Shown: one piece after another, positions 12,832 to 24,952 of the stretch
Layout of the letters: each line of letters opens with the position of its first letter
Position numbering within the stretch: the stretch's first letter is position 1
Made by a program: the position numbers and the translations under genes
Notes under the pieces: generated by a model
The model's input: the letters and a program-made list of their open reading frames with translations, nothing else
Told to the model about the DNA's origin: nothing
Database searches by the model: none
Assembly (NCBI GenBank): GCA_037893225.1
Contig: JAZGUH010000402.1
Span: 1-64,000 of the forward strand
DNA: 64,000 bases
Source: Hippasteria phrygiana
Taxonomy: Eukaryota; Echinodermata; Asteroidea; Valvatida; Goniasteridae
Reading direction: 5' to 3'

Positions 12832-13279
12832 GTATACTGTATACAATATTTACTTTAGCTATAATTTTCAGAAATGAATGGATTTGGGGGTTCGTATTTT
12901 ACATGTAGGCCTATAGCAAGTACTGTAACCCTGACCCTGACCATAAATGGCAAAAAAGGTTTTACTCGGTATTGAAATTGCAGATCAGTTTCTAAGGAAG
13001 TTGTCACTCTGTTTTTTTTCCCTCCAGATTTTGGTTTCTGAGGATTTAGTTATTAAATTAATGGGACAATGACCTGAAAGTTTTGTCGGAAAGTAAACTG
13101 CTTTTTATTTTTTCTGTGTGCAAAGGCATAGTTTCTACAGGTATTTGGCCAAATGTACGTGATAGAAAGATGAAAATATAGTCTCATATACAATGTATGT
13201 GACTGGTTCTGTCAAAATCCGATGCTTCTTGCCATTTTCCATTATGTGGTATGTGCCCGCAACGTTAAAAAATGACACC

Positions 13280-13359
13280 AGGGACCAGAATTGAACTTGG
13301 GATATAACATGTATAATGTATCCCAAGTTCAATTCTGCTAAATTTACAATTTGGTCCCT
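13280..13359. mobile_element. Small foldback element (80 bp)
   Basis: AGGGACCA at the left pairs with TGGTCCCT at the right, and inner arms CAGAATTGAACTTGGGATA and its reverse complement form a 19-bp stem around a short loop. No target duplication is clear. Confidence 0.7.
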
Positions 13360-13370
13360 AATGCCATTTG

Positions 13371-14303
13371 TGTGTCACCTAAACGAATGTTTTAGGGGAC
13401 ACTTACCAGTCCAAAATTCTGTGTGACCGTAGCTCCGTAGCCCCTACATGTACATTGTACATGTGCATGTACATTTTTGTACCGGTATGTTAAAGTTCCA
13501 GGTTAAGCTTTTGGGAGAAAGTTTATAACATCTACATAAATGCTTTCATGGATTTTGATGAAACTTGTATGAGGTGATCCTTGGGTGGGAAGACGCTATT
13601 CTTCTTCAGAATGCTGAGGTCAAAGGTCATGTAAGAGTCATGTACATGTCGGTATGTATGGCATTTTGGTTAGTTTTGGGGAAAAAATGGTTTTCATAAG
13701 AAAGGTTGAAGTTCAATTGTAATCACACATGTACACAATGTAGTGTGCATTACGTTAACCGTCATATGATGGTGATGTGAAAGGTCACTTACTGAGGCCA
13801 AAGGAGGCCAAAGGTCATTTGAGGCCAAAGGAGGCCAAAGGTCATTTGAGGCCATTTGAGGCCATTTGAGGCCATTTGAGGCCAAAGGTCATTTGAGGTC
13901 ATTTGAGGCCAAAGGTCATTTGAGGTCATTTGAGGCCAAAGGTCATTTGAGGCCAAAGGTCATTTGAGGCCAAAGGTCATTTGAGGCCAAAGGTCATTTG
14001 AGGCCAAAGGTCATTTGAGGCCAAAGGTCATTTGAGGCCAAGTTATAAAATAAGCTGAAACTAAAATAAGTCTCATTTGAAAAGTTCAAGTCCAATTGCA
14101 ATAAAACTTGATCCAAAAATTCAACAGTGCAAACATTTATGTAATGTTGGTGTTAAAGGTCACATATCAATGTCAAAGGTCATTTCAGGTCAAGTGGTAA
14201 AATAGGCTGAAAATGTAAACATTTTCATTTGAGAAGTTGAAACTTACATGTAGATGCAGTGACAAAAAAAAGGCGACATGTGTAGTCCGCGATCACCTTG
14301 TTT
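13371..14303 (+). repeat. Dispersed element with internal minisatellite, long copy
   Basis: Begins near TGTGTCACCTAAAC and ends near GATCACCTTGTTT. The same start and end bracket a 207-bp copy at 63289-63495 that lacks the minisatellite. No terminal inverted repeats are visible. The family is unassigned. Confidence 0.65.
13793..14041. repeat. 17-bp minisatellite of GGCCAAAGGTCA-type units
   Basis: Unit AGGCCAAAGGTCATTTG, about ten copies mixed with shorter TTTGAGGCCA units. AGGCCAAAGGTCA differs by one base from the DR1 consensus AGGTCAAAGGTCA used by RXR heterodimers, HNF4 and COUP-TF; an exact DR1 is at 13617-13629. Function is not implied by sequence alone. Confidence 0.9.
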
Positions 14304-15172
14304 AACGTTGCAGGCCTATTATAACGCGTAATGGAAAATGCCGAGAAGTGTTGGGTTTTTCACAAGAGCTGGTCACTGGCGCTGTGTTCAAAAGCATGCT
14401 CAACTAAATTTCCTATTGTTGAAAGCATACTGTACAAATGTACATGTATGTATGTACATGTGTACATGTACATTGTATCCCTGAAGTCCTGAACACATAC
14501 CGCACATTTTCTGTTCTTTTCTCTCTTTGTGTCAGTAAGGTTTGCAGTCTTTAAAAAAAAATAAGAGAAGGAAAGACACTTATGCAATCGAATCCACATG
14601 CGCGCAGCCCCTGCCCTTCCAAGTATGCACATCTGCCGATACGACCTTGACTCAGCTGAACTCAATCGAATCATGTCTGTACAGAATACGCTGTTGGGAG
14701 AGCATTAGTGATGTGGGATTGCTGGAATGGAAGCCAGTACAACACGCATGTGATTAAAGCTAGAGCCCATTGAATGTGAGTATGCGCTGTGCGACTTGGA
14801 ATGATTACCCGAGATCTTGGGTGTGGAGTTGCATGCGTGGTTTATGTAAAAGCCGATTTTGCTTTAAAGTGTAAATCGGGAGTGGTACACACTGTATGTG
14901 TAACACTTGTGACAATTCAAAATAACCCGAACTTAAAATCTATGCAAGTACATATACATAATGTACACAAATAATAACTTTTATTTAAAAAACTTACATT
15001 TGTGGAAAGACCAATAAAATAAATTTCATTTTAAGGTGCATATTTTGCTAGACTGTTTATTTTGAAGCACACGTTTTTTTGGTTAGAACAAGTGATATTA
15101 AAGGCAACCAGTGGTGTATACGTGTACTACATTAGATTGTAGACAAAACCTTGGTACATAACTGGGTCACCC

Positions 15173-15890
15173 TTAACCCCTTGAGTCGCATCGATGTCAC
15201 GAACGCACGGATTTCCGTGCCGTGTGAAAGTGTATCCCTGTCACCAGATCGTGTGGGTCATGTGTGGTTCGTGACGGGGATCATGACCTCCTCCAAAATT
15301 GGTGTGAATGTATTGATGCGATTTTCGCAGGGATACTGTGCAATGAAATCGCCTTTGCACATGCGCAGTTTGCTGTTGCTCTACACATGGAGGAAGGAAA
15401 CACTATACAATTAACATGGCTTTTGTAAACACAAATTCAGTTTTGATTGGTCTGTTGCCTGCTGCGTAATGAGATTTGTGTAGAACAGTAGATTCTCTGT
15501 AAATATACAGCATTTCGTTGGTGTTGCTGTATATTTACAGCAAATATGTTATAATTATTTTTACAAAGTGCATGTAAATTTACATCCTCTTTGTATAAAT
15601 TGACGTTAAAACACGAAAACTACCGGTAGGGACACATACATGTACATATGTACAAAATGTATATACGTTGGTCACAGTACCATAATTTTATGTCCAAAAT
15701 CCGTTAAAACTAAAATACGTTGATTGATTTTTTACAGTGCGGGAAAATCATTGCAACCCTATACATTTTATTGTTCATAGAATATCGTAGTACCAGCGAT
15801 ACACGTGTAGCCTCTGACCCACGCATGCAAACACTGCAAAACGAGGGACGTTCACTACCTGACTTGTTTCGTGTGAAAGCCTGCGATGAA
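15173..15890 (+). repeat. Dispersed repeat, copy 2, with a TTAACCCCTTG end
   Basis: Begins TTAACCCCTTGAGTCGC, the terminus seen in the 5890 and 19782 MITEs, then runs parallel to the reverse complement of 10335-10960. No matching right end was found, so it is probably a truncated longer member of that TTAA family. Confidence 0.6.
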
Positions 15891-16004
15891 ATCGCAAGCA
15901 TCCTTGGGCGTCAGACACCCGGTGCCAATCATCGCAGATGTGTGTTTCCAGCGCTCGTGTGAAACGGGCTAAAGTATTTGTTTGTGTACATATACATATA
16001 CTGT

Positions 16005-16200
16005 ATTACGTTCGAGGACAAGAGGAGAAAGAAAATACATGTACAAAGGAATCTTTGTTCTCAGGAGTCGGTCTTTTGTTAAAATCGGTCCTCAGATGTA
16101 AAAATGTGCTTAGTCTATGGGAGTTTTCTTTTTAAAGTAAAGGAACAGTAGGAAACACAAAACATTGTCCTCAGTAGTATAGTAAAACATGACTACGTAA
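16005..16200 (+). repeat. Dispersed repeat shared with 40855-41045
   Basis: Both intervals read GAGGACAAGAGG, then TCTTTTGTT, CTTAGTCTATGG, GGAACA.TAGGAAACACA and ATTGTCCTCA in the same order and orientation. Boundaries and type are unknown. Confidence 0.75.
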
Positions 16201-16778
16201 GAGTGCTTGATTCACATGATGTCTATGAAGTGAATAACTGCATCTCTACACAAGTCTAACTCTGTGCATTAAATGCCTCAAGGTTTCTGATCTTTGTCTG
16301 GGGCCTTGCCCCTGCTGTTTTGCAGGGAGAGCAAGTCAGTTTCCAAATTTCATTAAGCATTGCCAAGAGAAAAAGAGGAAAAAAAATCCACTGTGCTGTA
16401 ATAGCATTTGGGAAAGATTTCCTTTGTCTTTGTAAAAGGTCCGTGATGGCAGTGGTGTGGCATGCGTGAACTAAAGACTAGAAATCCAGGTCAACACAAA
16501 CCATGCGGGTGGTTTGCTCAATGGGGATTGGGATGTGGGGAGATGTTAATTCGTTTCTTGAAATGTTGCCAGATGGTTGCCATAGCAATGGAAACCAAAT
16601 TAAAGGAGCTTTCGTGTTTTTTTTTATTGCGTTAGGTAAATCAGACTTAAAAATATATTTGTGCTGTACAGTGTACATGTACAGATTCTCCTCGCAAAAG
16701 GTAGAATTTTTGTTTGCGTGTAGCAACTTCGTGTATACACACTTTTGTATAGCTGTCTACATTTTTGAATTGTGGATG

Positions 16779-17858
16779 CAGGGATGAGATTCTTCCGACT
16801 TTTGGCGGAATTCCGACTTTGGGACTTTGAAAATCCGACTTTGAATTTCAGTTCCGACATTTTAGAATCTCTGACTTTGACAAGTTGACTTTTGAAGTTC
16901 CGACCTTTTACTTTCCAACAATTTTGAAACGAAATAAAACAGTTTTTGCTTACTATTTTGCCTCGTATCACGCCTTTCTTTAATTTTAATATGCCTCGCG
17001 AACGAGAATGTCTATCTCCGGAACCAGGCTGCCATTGAAAGACAGAATTACAAATTCTATTGGCTCTTGCCGAAACAAAGTGGGTTACCTCACGCATATT
17101 GACCATTGACAATTACTGTGTAAAGTGCATTGCTGTTAGGTCAACGATGTAACTAATGGTCTTACAACTGCTCTGATTGGCATGTTTTTGTGGCTATTTC
17201 CGCTTTCAACCAATGACCGAGCACGGACCATGTGCCGTGTGATCTGGTGCACGCCTGCGGTACTTGTTCGGTACTTGTACGTGTCCTGAGATTTCCCCAC
17301 CAGCTTTCGAGATTGTTGGTTTGCATCATGTCTTGTCGTAAAGACATCGTTTAGTCGGAAAGCAGAGGGACTGATAAAGGAGATCGATAAAGGAATAAAA
17401 AAATACCTTGGGTGGGAATGGTGGAATCGAAATCTGGAGCCTTTGTGGAGGATTTTTTTCTGTCGGAATTCATCCGGAAATTGAAAGAGCCGGGTCCCGG
17501 ATAAAGCACTATGGCCAGGGTGCGATGCCGAAATAAACTATGCGTCATGGGGGATGGTGCTTGTGATACGCTCTTACTACATGTACTGTACATGTAGTAA
17601 CATTTATATTATTTATATAACATTTTTTCTTCTTTTCCCCCAAATTTCTCCCCCCAAAAATACAACATGTAAGAATGGCATCATTTTACTATGGTAAACG
17701 TCAAGCATTTTTCAATACCTTGCAGTGCTGTTTGACATGTTAATCGTATGGACTTTGCCTGCGTGCCGTGCACGTGTTTTTTTGCACTGCACGTGTGCTC
17801 ACTTCCCATGACGGAAACAAATTCTGACTTGCTATTTTTTTTTAGAATCTCATCCCTG
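16779..17858. mobile_element. hAT-like element with CAGGGATGAGATTCT termini (1080 bp)
   Basis: Perfect 15-bp terminal inverted repeats: CAGGGATGAGATTCT at 16779 and AGAATCTCATCCCTG ending 17858. Left subterminal text repeats the CCGACTTT motif many times. Flanks show no clear 8-bp duplication. The open frame on the reverse strand (16624-17112) crosses the element edge and is not credible as a transposase. Confidence 0.8.
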
Positions 17859-18506
17859 TAGATGGTAAAAGTAAAATAATGTAGAAACTGATGACACATG
17901 AAATAATTTGCAAATTTCGCTAGTATGAAGTGTCATATAAGGCCTAATTACTGAAATTTAAAAATTGGAGATACACGTGCATGTATAGGGGCGTTGGGGT
18001 ATTCAAACCGTGGAAAAAAAATGTTGAACAAGAGAACAATATCGTCCGCGATTCCCAGCAGACGTCTGCGATTGGGATTGTGTACAAAACATATGGAGGT
18101 CTTCCAAAAAGTACAAACAAAAGAGGGAAAATAGGACGTCCACGTTTGGAGGTCGATACACATTTGCATACATGTATGTGTAGCAATTTAGTGACTGTTT
18201 TTTAATTAGTAATGTGTTGGTTTTTATTAATTTAATTCCTGTTTTCAGTTTAATCAGTCACAAGACAAAGCATGCACATATTTCAGTTTCAGGTTTTGGT
18301 CTCTGTCATGGATTGAATATTTGCGAAAGTGGTTTTTGTACTTAGGTTCCCCCCCCCCCCCCCCACGTACAAAAAAAAGCTGCTTCTGGTTACCATACCT
18401 TCCCTATTTTAATGGCCCAACTCTATTTTTTTTGTTGAAAAAAAGTAAAAAAAAAAAAACACAATAAATGCTGTAAATACTACCTTTAAACCTTGACTAC
18501 ACATAA

Positions 18507-19122
18507 GGCCTTTTCACACTATACAAAATCTCGGGGGCAGCCCCGGGGCGACGCCGGGGTGAGAATGTGCTACGTTTCACACTAGCCATTTTCGCCCTGG
18601 GGCCACCCCCGAGATTGGTCTCGCCCCGGGGCGAACTCACCCCTGCTCCAGGCCAGGGGTGAGATTTTTCAACCCAGGGCGAGACCGATTTCGGAGGTGG
18701 CCCCGGGGCGAAATGGCTAGTGTGAAACGTCGCCCCGCGTGCGGGGTTTCGTTTAACCTGGGTTGAGAAACGGGTGGTCTCGACAAAAGCATTCCAAAGG
18801 TCCTGTCAAAGCGTGCGCTATTGTTAATTGTATACAGCTTGGGCGAAAGCGCAGCGCCATTATTCTGAAGCACAATATGTCATTATGTTCCCGGAATCTC
18901 AGGAATTATTTTCAGCAAGGAGGAAGTTAGGAATTTACTGGCCATCTGGGGGTCGATGAAATACAAACTAGTGTGAAACGCTCATGCCCAACCCTGGGGC
19001 GAGCTCGCACCGGGGTTGGCTGAGGTAGGTTTGCGCGAAACAAGTGTTAAACGACTCGGGGTTCAACTCGGGGTGAAAACGCCGGGGCGGCACCGGGGTT
19101 CGGCGCTCTAGTGTGAAAAGGC
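18507..19122. mobile_element. GC-rich TAA-flanked element with CTTTTCACACTA termini
   Basis: Left GGCCTTTTCACACTA and right TAGTGTGAAAAGGC are inverted repeats, with TAA directly outside at 18504-18506 and 19123-19125. The interior is very GC-rich and repeats GCCCCGGGGCGA modules; 18565-18730 is itself an inverted repeat (TTTCACACTAGCCATTTCG type). A 3-bp TAA/TTA duplication fits PIF/Harbinger-type insertion. It lies 270 bp before exon 2. Confidence 0.8.
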
Positions 19123-19392
19123 TAATAGACACCTACATGTATGCTCAGCAAAAAACAATTGCAAAAATATTCCCTACCTACATTTGTATATTTCAAATGC
19201 CATGCAATCGGAAGCAGAACCATTCTTTTTGTAAAATTTTGTTGACCCAGTATTGAAACGCTGCATTATCGAAATGGTAAACTGACTTCTGTGGTATTTT
19301 GGTATTCAGTCAGTCCCCCTATGTCTTTATTTAAAATACCTAAAAACCACCCAATCCTATGTTCTCTTTTCTTGATCCTTCTGGAATTGCAG

Positions 19393-19577
19393 GGACTGGA
19401 GAGAGTGGGAAGAGTACGTTTATCAAACAGATGAGGATTATCCACGGGTCGGGCTACTCAGAAGAGGACAGAAAAACCTTCACCAAGCTGGTGTACCAGA
19501 ACATCTTCATGGCGGCAAATGCAATGATCCGGGCCATGGAGACATTGAGGATTCCCTATGGTGACCCTTCAAATGAG
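19393..19577 (+). CDS. GNAQ: Gq/11 alpha subunit, coding exon 2 (P-loop, helical domain start)
   Basis: Encodes residues 40-101, 185 nt as in vertebrate GNAQ, entered at phase 1 after a CAG acceptor and left at phase 0 with [18 protein letters not shown] at 40-48 is the phosphate-binding P-loop; Lys46 and Ser47 bind nucleotide phosphate and Mg2+. [10 protein letters not shown] follows as the alpha1 helix, then the helical domain begins ([15 protein letters not shown]). The end IPYGDPSNE and the stretch MAANAMIRA differ from the usual Gq pattern (MAMQAMIRAM, IPY plus a charged segment), in the part of the family that varies most. The ATG at 19359 in the same frame lies inside the intron and is not used. 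The intron before this exon is about 15.9 kb. Confidence 0.96.
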
Positions 19578-19781
19578 GTGAGTTGGGCTGGGTCAGTCTT
19601 GGGGGGGTTTCTCTTTGCTCCCTGGATTGGGGGGGGGGGGGGTGGGTTCGGACTTACATACATCTGGTGATAGATGACTTCACTGGTTGGGACTGGGAAG
19701 GTTAAGTTATGTCTAGCCTGCAAATGTAAATAAACTGTGCAGGGGAGGGGGGGGGGGGTGGAATGGGGAAGGGCTTGCTAC

Positions 19782-20006
19782 TTAACCCCTTGAACAAGGT
19801 AATACCGGGTATTTCATGGGGGCGTTGGTGCGCCAACCTGGGTTATGCAGCCAAGCGAAACGGAAACAAGAGGCTTGTGCGGCCAAGCATAACGTACACA
19901 ATACCTCAATGTTGGATTGAAAATGCAGAGATTGGCGTGTATAGACGTCAACCGGCCAGGTGGCAATTTTCAATCTGCATTGTGTCAACCGTACGCAAGG
20001 GGTTAA
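19782..20006. mobile_element. TTAACCCCTTG MITE, second copy (225 bp)
   Basis: TTAACCCCTTG at 19782 and CGTACGCAAGGGGTTAA ending 20006. Its right end matches the left end of the 5890-6065 element, so it is inverted relative to it. Confidence 0.85.
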
Positions 20007-21239
20007 TAGACTATAAATGTGATTCACTGAAAACGGTGGTGTACACTGTATGGAGTTTGGACAAACTGCATTGTATGCAATGCATGATTTGATACAAACT
20101 CACATGTTACATTGAATGTAATCAACTTGTTTTGTGTATCAACTGTGTACATGTACAGATATATATTTTGTGACCTCCTCATTGTGGTCCCTCGACCTAG
20201 TTTTGAGTTTCTGTTGTTTGTCTGTGGATTATGTATGTGCATGTATGGTTCAGGTTTTCGCCAACAGTGCTGGTGGTATATTGGGTCATAAAGCGACCTT
20301 GTTTGTGCCAATGTGCCCGAGTCATGAGTTCGCCATGACACATACATGTACATGTATGTCCAATTTCTCGAATTCATCCTGTAGAACATCAACACAAGCG
20401 TCCAAAACGTGGGCATATAAATGTATACATTGTACATGTGCACATGCATTTTATACATGTAGCACAGAATCCATTAAATTGACATTCAAGGCACTTTACA
20501 ATCATTAAAAAAATTGACCAAAAACCTTACATTCATAAAAAAAAAACACCCAAATTGTTACAAAAATAGTACAAGAATTTTATATTAAAAATTAAGGTCG
20601 AAACAAATTAAAATACATGTACATGTACATGTACATGTAGTGTTAAGCACATGATTAAATTCATACAATAGCATTACAGCATTTAAGAATCATAAAAGCT
20701 TTTAGTTCCACATGTTGTGCACATGCATTTAAGAAAAATTCTGGGTCAACTTTGCTTTCAAGTATTTGTTTTAAATGATTACAACTATTAAACTTGAATC
20801 TTATTCACAGAAGAACTTGATTTGGGAGTGCTGTATCTTCTGTTGTACTCGGCATGTAATTTGAAAGACTAAAAGTATTTAGGTAGCCTTGCATTGGTAA
20901 CTTTGCGAATAACGGATCAATCCATTGGGTTGGAAAATGTACCTGTGACTAGATGACTGGACTATGTTGAAACATGTGTGTACATTGTATGCCAAGATTG
21001 GCTACACGTTAGGTCAAACTTACAGACCCAGTGACAAAAAGGTATGACACGGAGCTTGTCTACTGCGGTGCGCTTCCATGAATGTTCATACAAAAGAAGA
21101 GCTGTCGGATGAAAAACTCATTGCTTGATGTAAGCTGCAGATTGCCATCGAGATGGATCCATTGATAAGATATCCAACTGATTTTCTTTCCCCAGTAATG
21201 CATGGTAAATGCACCCCACACACCTGATGTCAGTTAATT

Positions 21240-22126
21240 GGCTGTTTTGGAAACTTTTCCAAAACAGCCCTTGTTTTCGTTAAGATTTTTTTTTCCTTTT
21301 CAGACTTTTGCCCATAGCATTTGTACACGTTTTCTTTCTTACCGGCACTTTTGCTACTTTGGTGCACCCGATTGCCTTTAAACTTGGCAGACACTTAGAC
21401 AAACTGCTCAGAATGTGTCCCAAACTTTTTGGTCATGATGACGTCATCACGTGATTTTTTATGAATTTTTGAATTTTGAAAATCGTAACATTCTTTTCAA
21501 TATATCTAGCGAACAAAACAAGATATTTTCAAAATTCTTTTTGTTATAGCTTTGGTATGTCTCAAAGATATGCCCTAAAAAGGGAAAAAATGTGTGACGT
21601 CATGATGACGTCATCAAAAATGTGCTTTTTTAATATAAGGATAGGTTCGATCGTCATGAAAATTGGTGGGTAGGTAGATACTGCCACCAGCATGCCAAAG
21701 TTTAAATGACGTCATGATGACGTCATCACGTGATTTGTTATGAATTTTTGAAATTTTGAAATCGTAAAATTCTTTTAAATATATCTGGCAAACAAAACAA
21801 GATATTTTCAAAATTCTTTTTGTTATAGCTTTGGTAGGTCTCAAAGATATGCCCTAAAAAGGAAAAAAATGTGTGACGTCATGATGACGTCATCCAAAAT
21901 GTGCTTTTTTAAAACACATATAAGGATAGGTCCGATCGTCATGAAAAGTAGTGGGTAGGTAGATACTGTCACTAGCATACAAAATCTGAAATGATGTCAT
22001 GATGATGTCATCGTCAATTTTTTTTAATGATTTTTGAAATTTTTGAAATTTCATTTTAATCACAATTTTACACAAAAAAACAAAACAGCCCTGTGTTTGT
22101 CCACAAACACTGTACCAGATGTCTAG
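21240..22126 (+). mobile_element. Helitron-like element with CRE-containing repeats, short copy
   Basis: Contains two diverged tandem units each with TGACGTCATGATGACGTCA (near 21596 and 21709, 21876). The 3' end shows an 8-bp-stem hairpin (GTGTTTGT..ACAAACAC, 22093-22110), then 12 nt and CTAG at 22123-22126 followed by T. Helitrons end in a hairpin plus CTRR and insert before T. The left boundary is uncertain; a 14-bp-arm palindrome (GGCTGTTTTGGAAA) lies at 21240-21269. The longer relative is at 54640-58634. Confidence 0.6.
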
Positions 22127-24040
22127 TTACATTGGTTTGTATTCCACCGAAAAGTCTGGGAAAAGAAGCAAAAAAAAAAGAATCCTTCTCTTTTTATTGT
22201 TTAAAATTAAAATTTAAATGTTGATTAGTTGAAACACTGACCCTGTATTCTGTGAAATTAAAATTGAAAAACACAAAAGCTTGTTTCATAGTCGGGAAGG
22301 CAAGACTATAAAATGAACAGTTAATCAGGATGAATCTGAATCTTTTATTCATTCATTCGGAAAAGGGTTCCTCTGGTTTTTTTTTTTACTACATGAGGAA
22401 TTACTAACATTTGGCTTTGCTGATTTGCACGAGCTATCACATTTTACAGGTTCGTAGAAATGGCGTCCTTTTTTATATTGAATGCATAAATTTGTACTTG
22501 TACATAATTGTGGCAATCTATCGAAGTAGACTATTGATTCAACTTTTAGGTGTGACAACTACGAAAAACATGTACAGTGTCGCAATAAATATAAATATTT
22601 ATGACACTGTACTCTGAATAATTCAATACCTGTAAGCAACCTTGCCAAATCAAGATTGAGAAGGCGCTGGTGATTTTCTCACTTGGCATGAACTGAGTAG
22701 TCTCCTCCACTTAAATGTGGCTTTTGCTGCCTTCCCTGGTCAAATGCCAAAGGGCCTTGACAAAAGGCTACCATGAAGCCAGCCCAGTATTTGTTCCAAC
22801 AAGTACCCTCTCAAGGAAGTGGATGAGGGTCAGCAGTACTGAAAAAAAGGTCCTTGGTTACCTTACTGGTATAATAAATACATATTGTCATTTGATTAAC
22901 AATGTGATAAAATTGACTAGCAAAAGAAAAACCTCCATTATATTAATAATTTTTATAAAACTTTTAATATTGATTGATGGGTGTGTCAAAGATAAGCAAC
23001 GTATTGCATTCTTGTTATTAAACAAATTAAAAAATTACGCCATAAAACAAATAATTTTTCAGTTGCAAATTTGTACACAATAAGGCCAAGTAAAACAAAA
23101 ACACCAGCTGATTGTCTGGGTTTTTCAAAAAGAGAACGAGGGCCTTTTAAAATTCAAAATGGTTGCAAAATTTCTAGTTCAAAATGACCACCCAGCTTTT
23201 TATATACCGCCCTCGCTGGCTTTGTAGAAGTCTAAAATATCAGGAATTGAAATTGATAATCGAAAGAATGGTGCCAAGATAAAGCGAAATTCATAAAATA
23301 AATTCATGACTCAACTATTATTTTGTACATCCCTGCATTTGGTCAGAAAGCCTTCCATCAATACATGTATCTTGGTGACATAATTTTGAAGATTCTCGTA
23401 AAAATGGCATGCAGGTGGTTTGAGGTTCAGAATTTTGTTGAATTATTAATATGTAAAGTACTGCTTTGTACTGAAAGAAAAAAATCTTTACAATTGGTAT
23501 TTTCCCATAATACCCCGGCAGGTTCCACAATAAAATTCACCTGTGGCAGATGTTTCCAGTTCCCAAGGTCATTGTACTTTTCCTATGGGTTCCTGTACAT
23601 GTATGCTCAGATCCCTAACCATTTTGGCTACATGCCATACTGAAGCTACTGCCCTCTGGCTAGTTGTCACAAGTTGCCACTGGTAACCCATAGTTTTGGA
23701 CTATTTCCCCAGTGTAGGTCAAGGCAACTGCTATCCCCAGCATTGCTATTTCCGGGTGTGGAGATTAGGAATGAGCTGACTCTATGGGAGCGATTATGCC
23801 TCTTTTTTTCCCTGTGCATTGTAATTTGATTGGGAAGGAACCGACCGGGTTTCTATGTGTCGAATGGAAGGGTCTGGCTTTGGCTGTGCAGTGATAACAA
23901 TGGTTAAATCCAATTCGATTCCTCTGCTGTTTCAGCCCGAAAATGGGAAATATAATTTGGTCAGAATGTGCTGTGCATGTGCTTGGCTTTGTCTGCTGTC
24001 CGGGGAATGCTTTTGTCATGTACATTTTACATACACGTAC

Positions 24041-24438
24041 CAGAGCTGACAACCAGTACGGATTTTCCATATTTCGTACGGAAATTCACGACAAAAATAC
24101 AGAAGTATGAATTTTTGTTTATAAATATGGATTTTTGTGAAATTCAAACCATAATAATGTTTTGTCATGTATATTATGCTACATGTATTATACTGCGTGT
24201 GTACTGGCCGATTATTGCAATCCCAACCAAGTTTTGAAATTAAAAATATAAGTAGACGGTCCATCCAGTACGTGGGTTCGTTAAACTCACCAGGCACACG
24301 GCCTGCACGCATAACATGAGCTCAGAAAAAAAAATCTGATTTTTATTTTTAAAATCTGTATTTTTCTGAGCAAAATACTGATTTTTTGTTTTCTACATGT
24401 AAATACTGAAATGAGTTTGAAAAGGTTGGCAGCTCTGA
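24041..24438. mobile_element. MITE with CAGAGCTG termini, intact copy (398 bp)
   Basis: Left CAGAGCTGACAAC and right GTTGGCAGCTCTG are inverted repeats. A second copy at 62852-63540 is interrupted by another element. Flanking ACGTAC/ATGTAC may be a decayed target duplication. Confidence 0.75.
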
Positions 24439-24554
24439 TGTACATGTACCTGTAGAGTGTACATAAATGTTGGCTTACAGGTGCGTAATGATGTACATGT
24501 ACATGTATCAGTTTGAATACATGTATATCCTGACATTCGGACTGGTGGTTTTTT

Positions 24555-24952
24555 CAGGGTATCTGTGGGTCTTTAAAAAGTCTGAAATTGAATTTTCTCA
24601 AAATAAGACCTTAAGAAGCATTAAAAAGTAGTAAATTGAATTCTCCAAGGTCTTAAAAAAAATGGACGAAGCGAGTAATGATTTTTTTGTTGATCAGCTT
24701 GTAAATAACAATCAGTGTTTATAAAACAAATCAGCTATTAGAGCACATAGCAAATTTTTCCGGGAAAGCAGATCGCACGTGGCAGACACCGCACAATGTA
24801 TATTACCGAGCATTCCAATCCCGGGATCCAAAATCCAAAAATACATCTAGTGTCGGTCTGCTTATTTTTGGTGTTAAATTTTGTTTAGGGCAGCATTAAA
24901 AGGGTATTTAAAAAGTCTTAAATTTGACTTTCTGAAACATGCAGACCGGCAT
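24555..24952. repeat. Foldback-like repeat with TTTAAAAAGTCTTAAAT blocks
   Basis: Contains CAGGGTATCTGTGGGTC followed by several copies of AAAAAGTCT.AAATT in direct order and GGTCTTAAAAA. It resembles a common class of hAT-type MITE ends, but a matching inverted right end is not clear. Confidence 0.45.

Noticed and set aside
16624..17112. 162-codon reverse-strand frame as a transposase
   Set aside because: It crosses the element boundary and shows no transposase motif; it consists of repeated CCGACTTT text.
19359..19392. Alternative start of Gq at the upstream ATG before exon 2
   Set aside because: The sequence before GTGESGKST is a normal intron end with a CAG acceptor, and exon 1 supplies the expected N-terminus.
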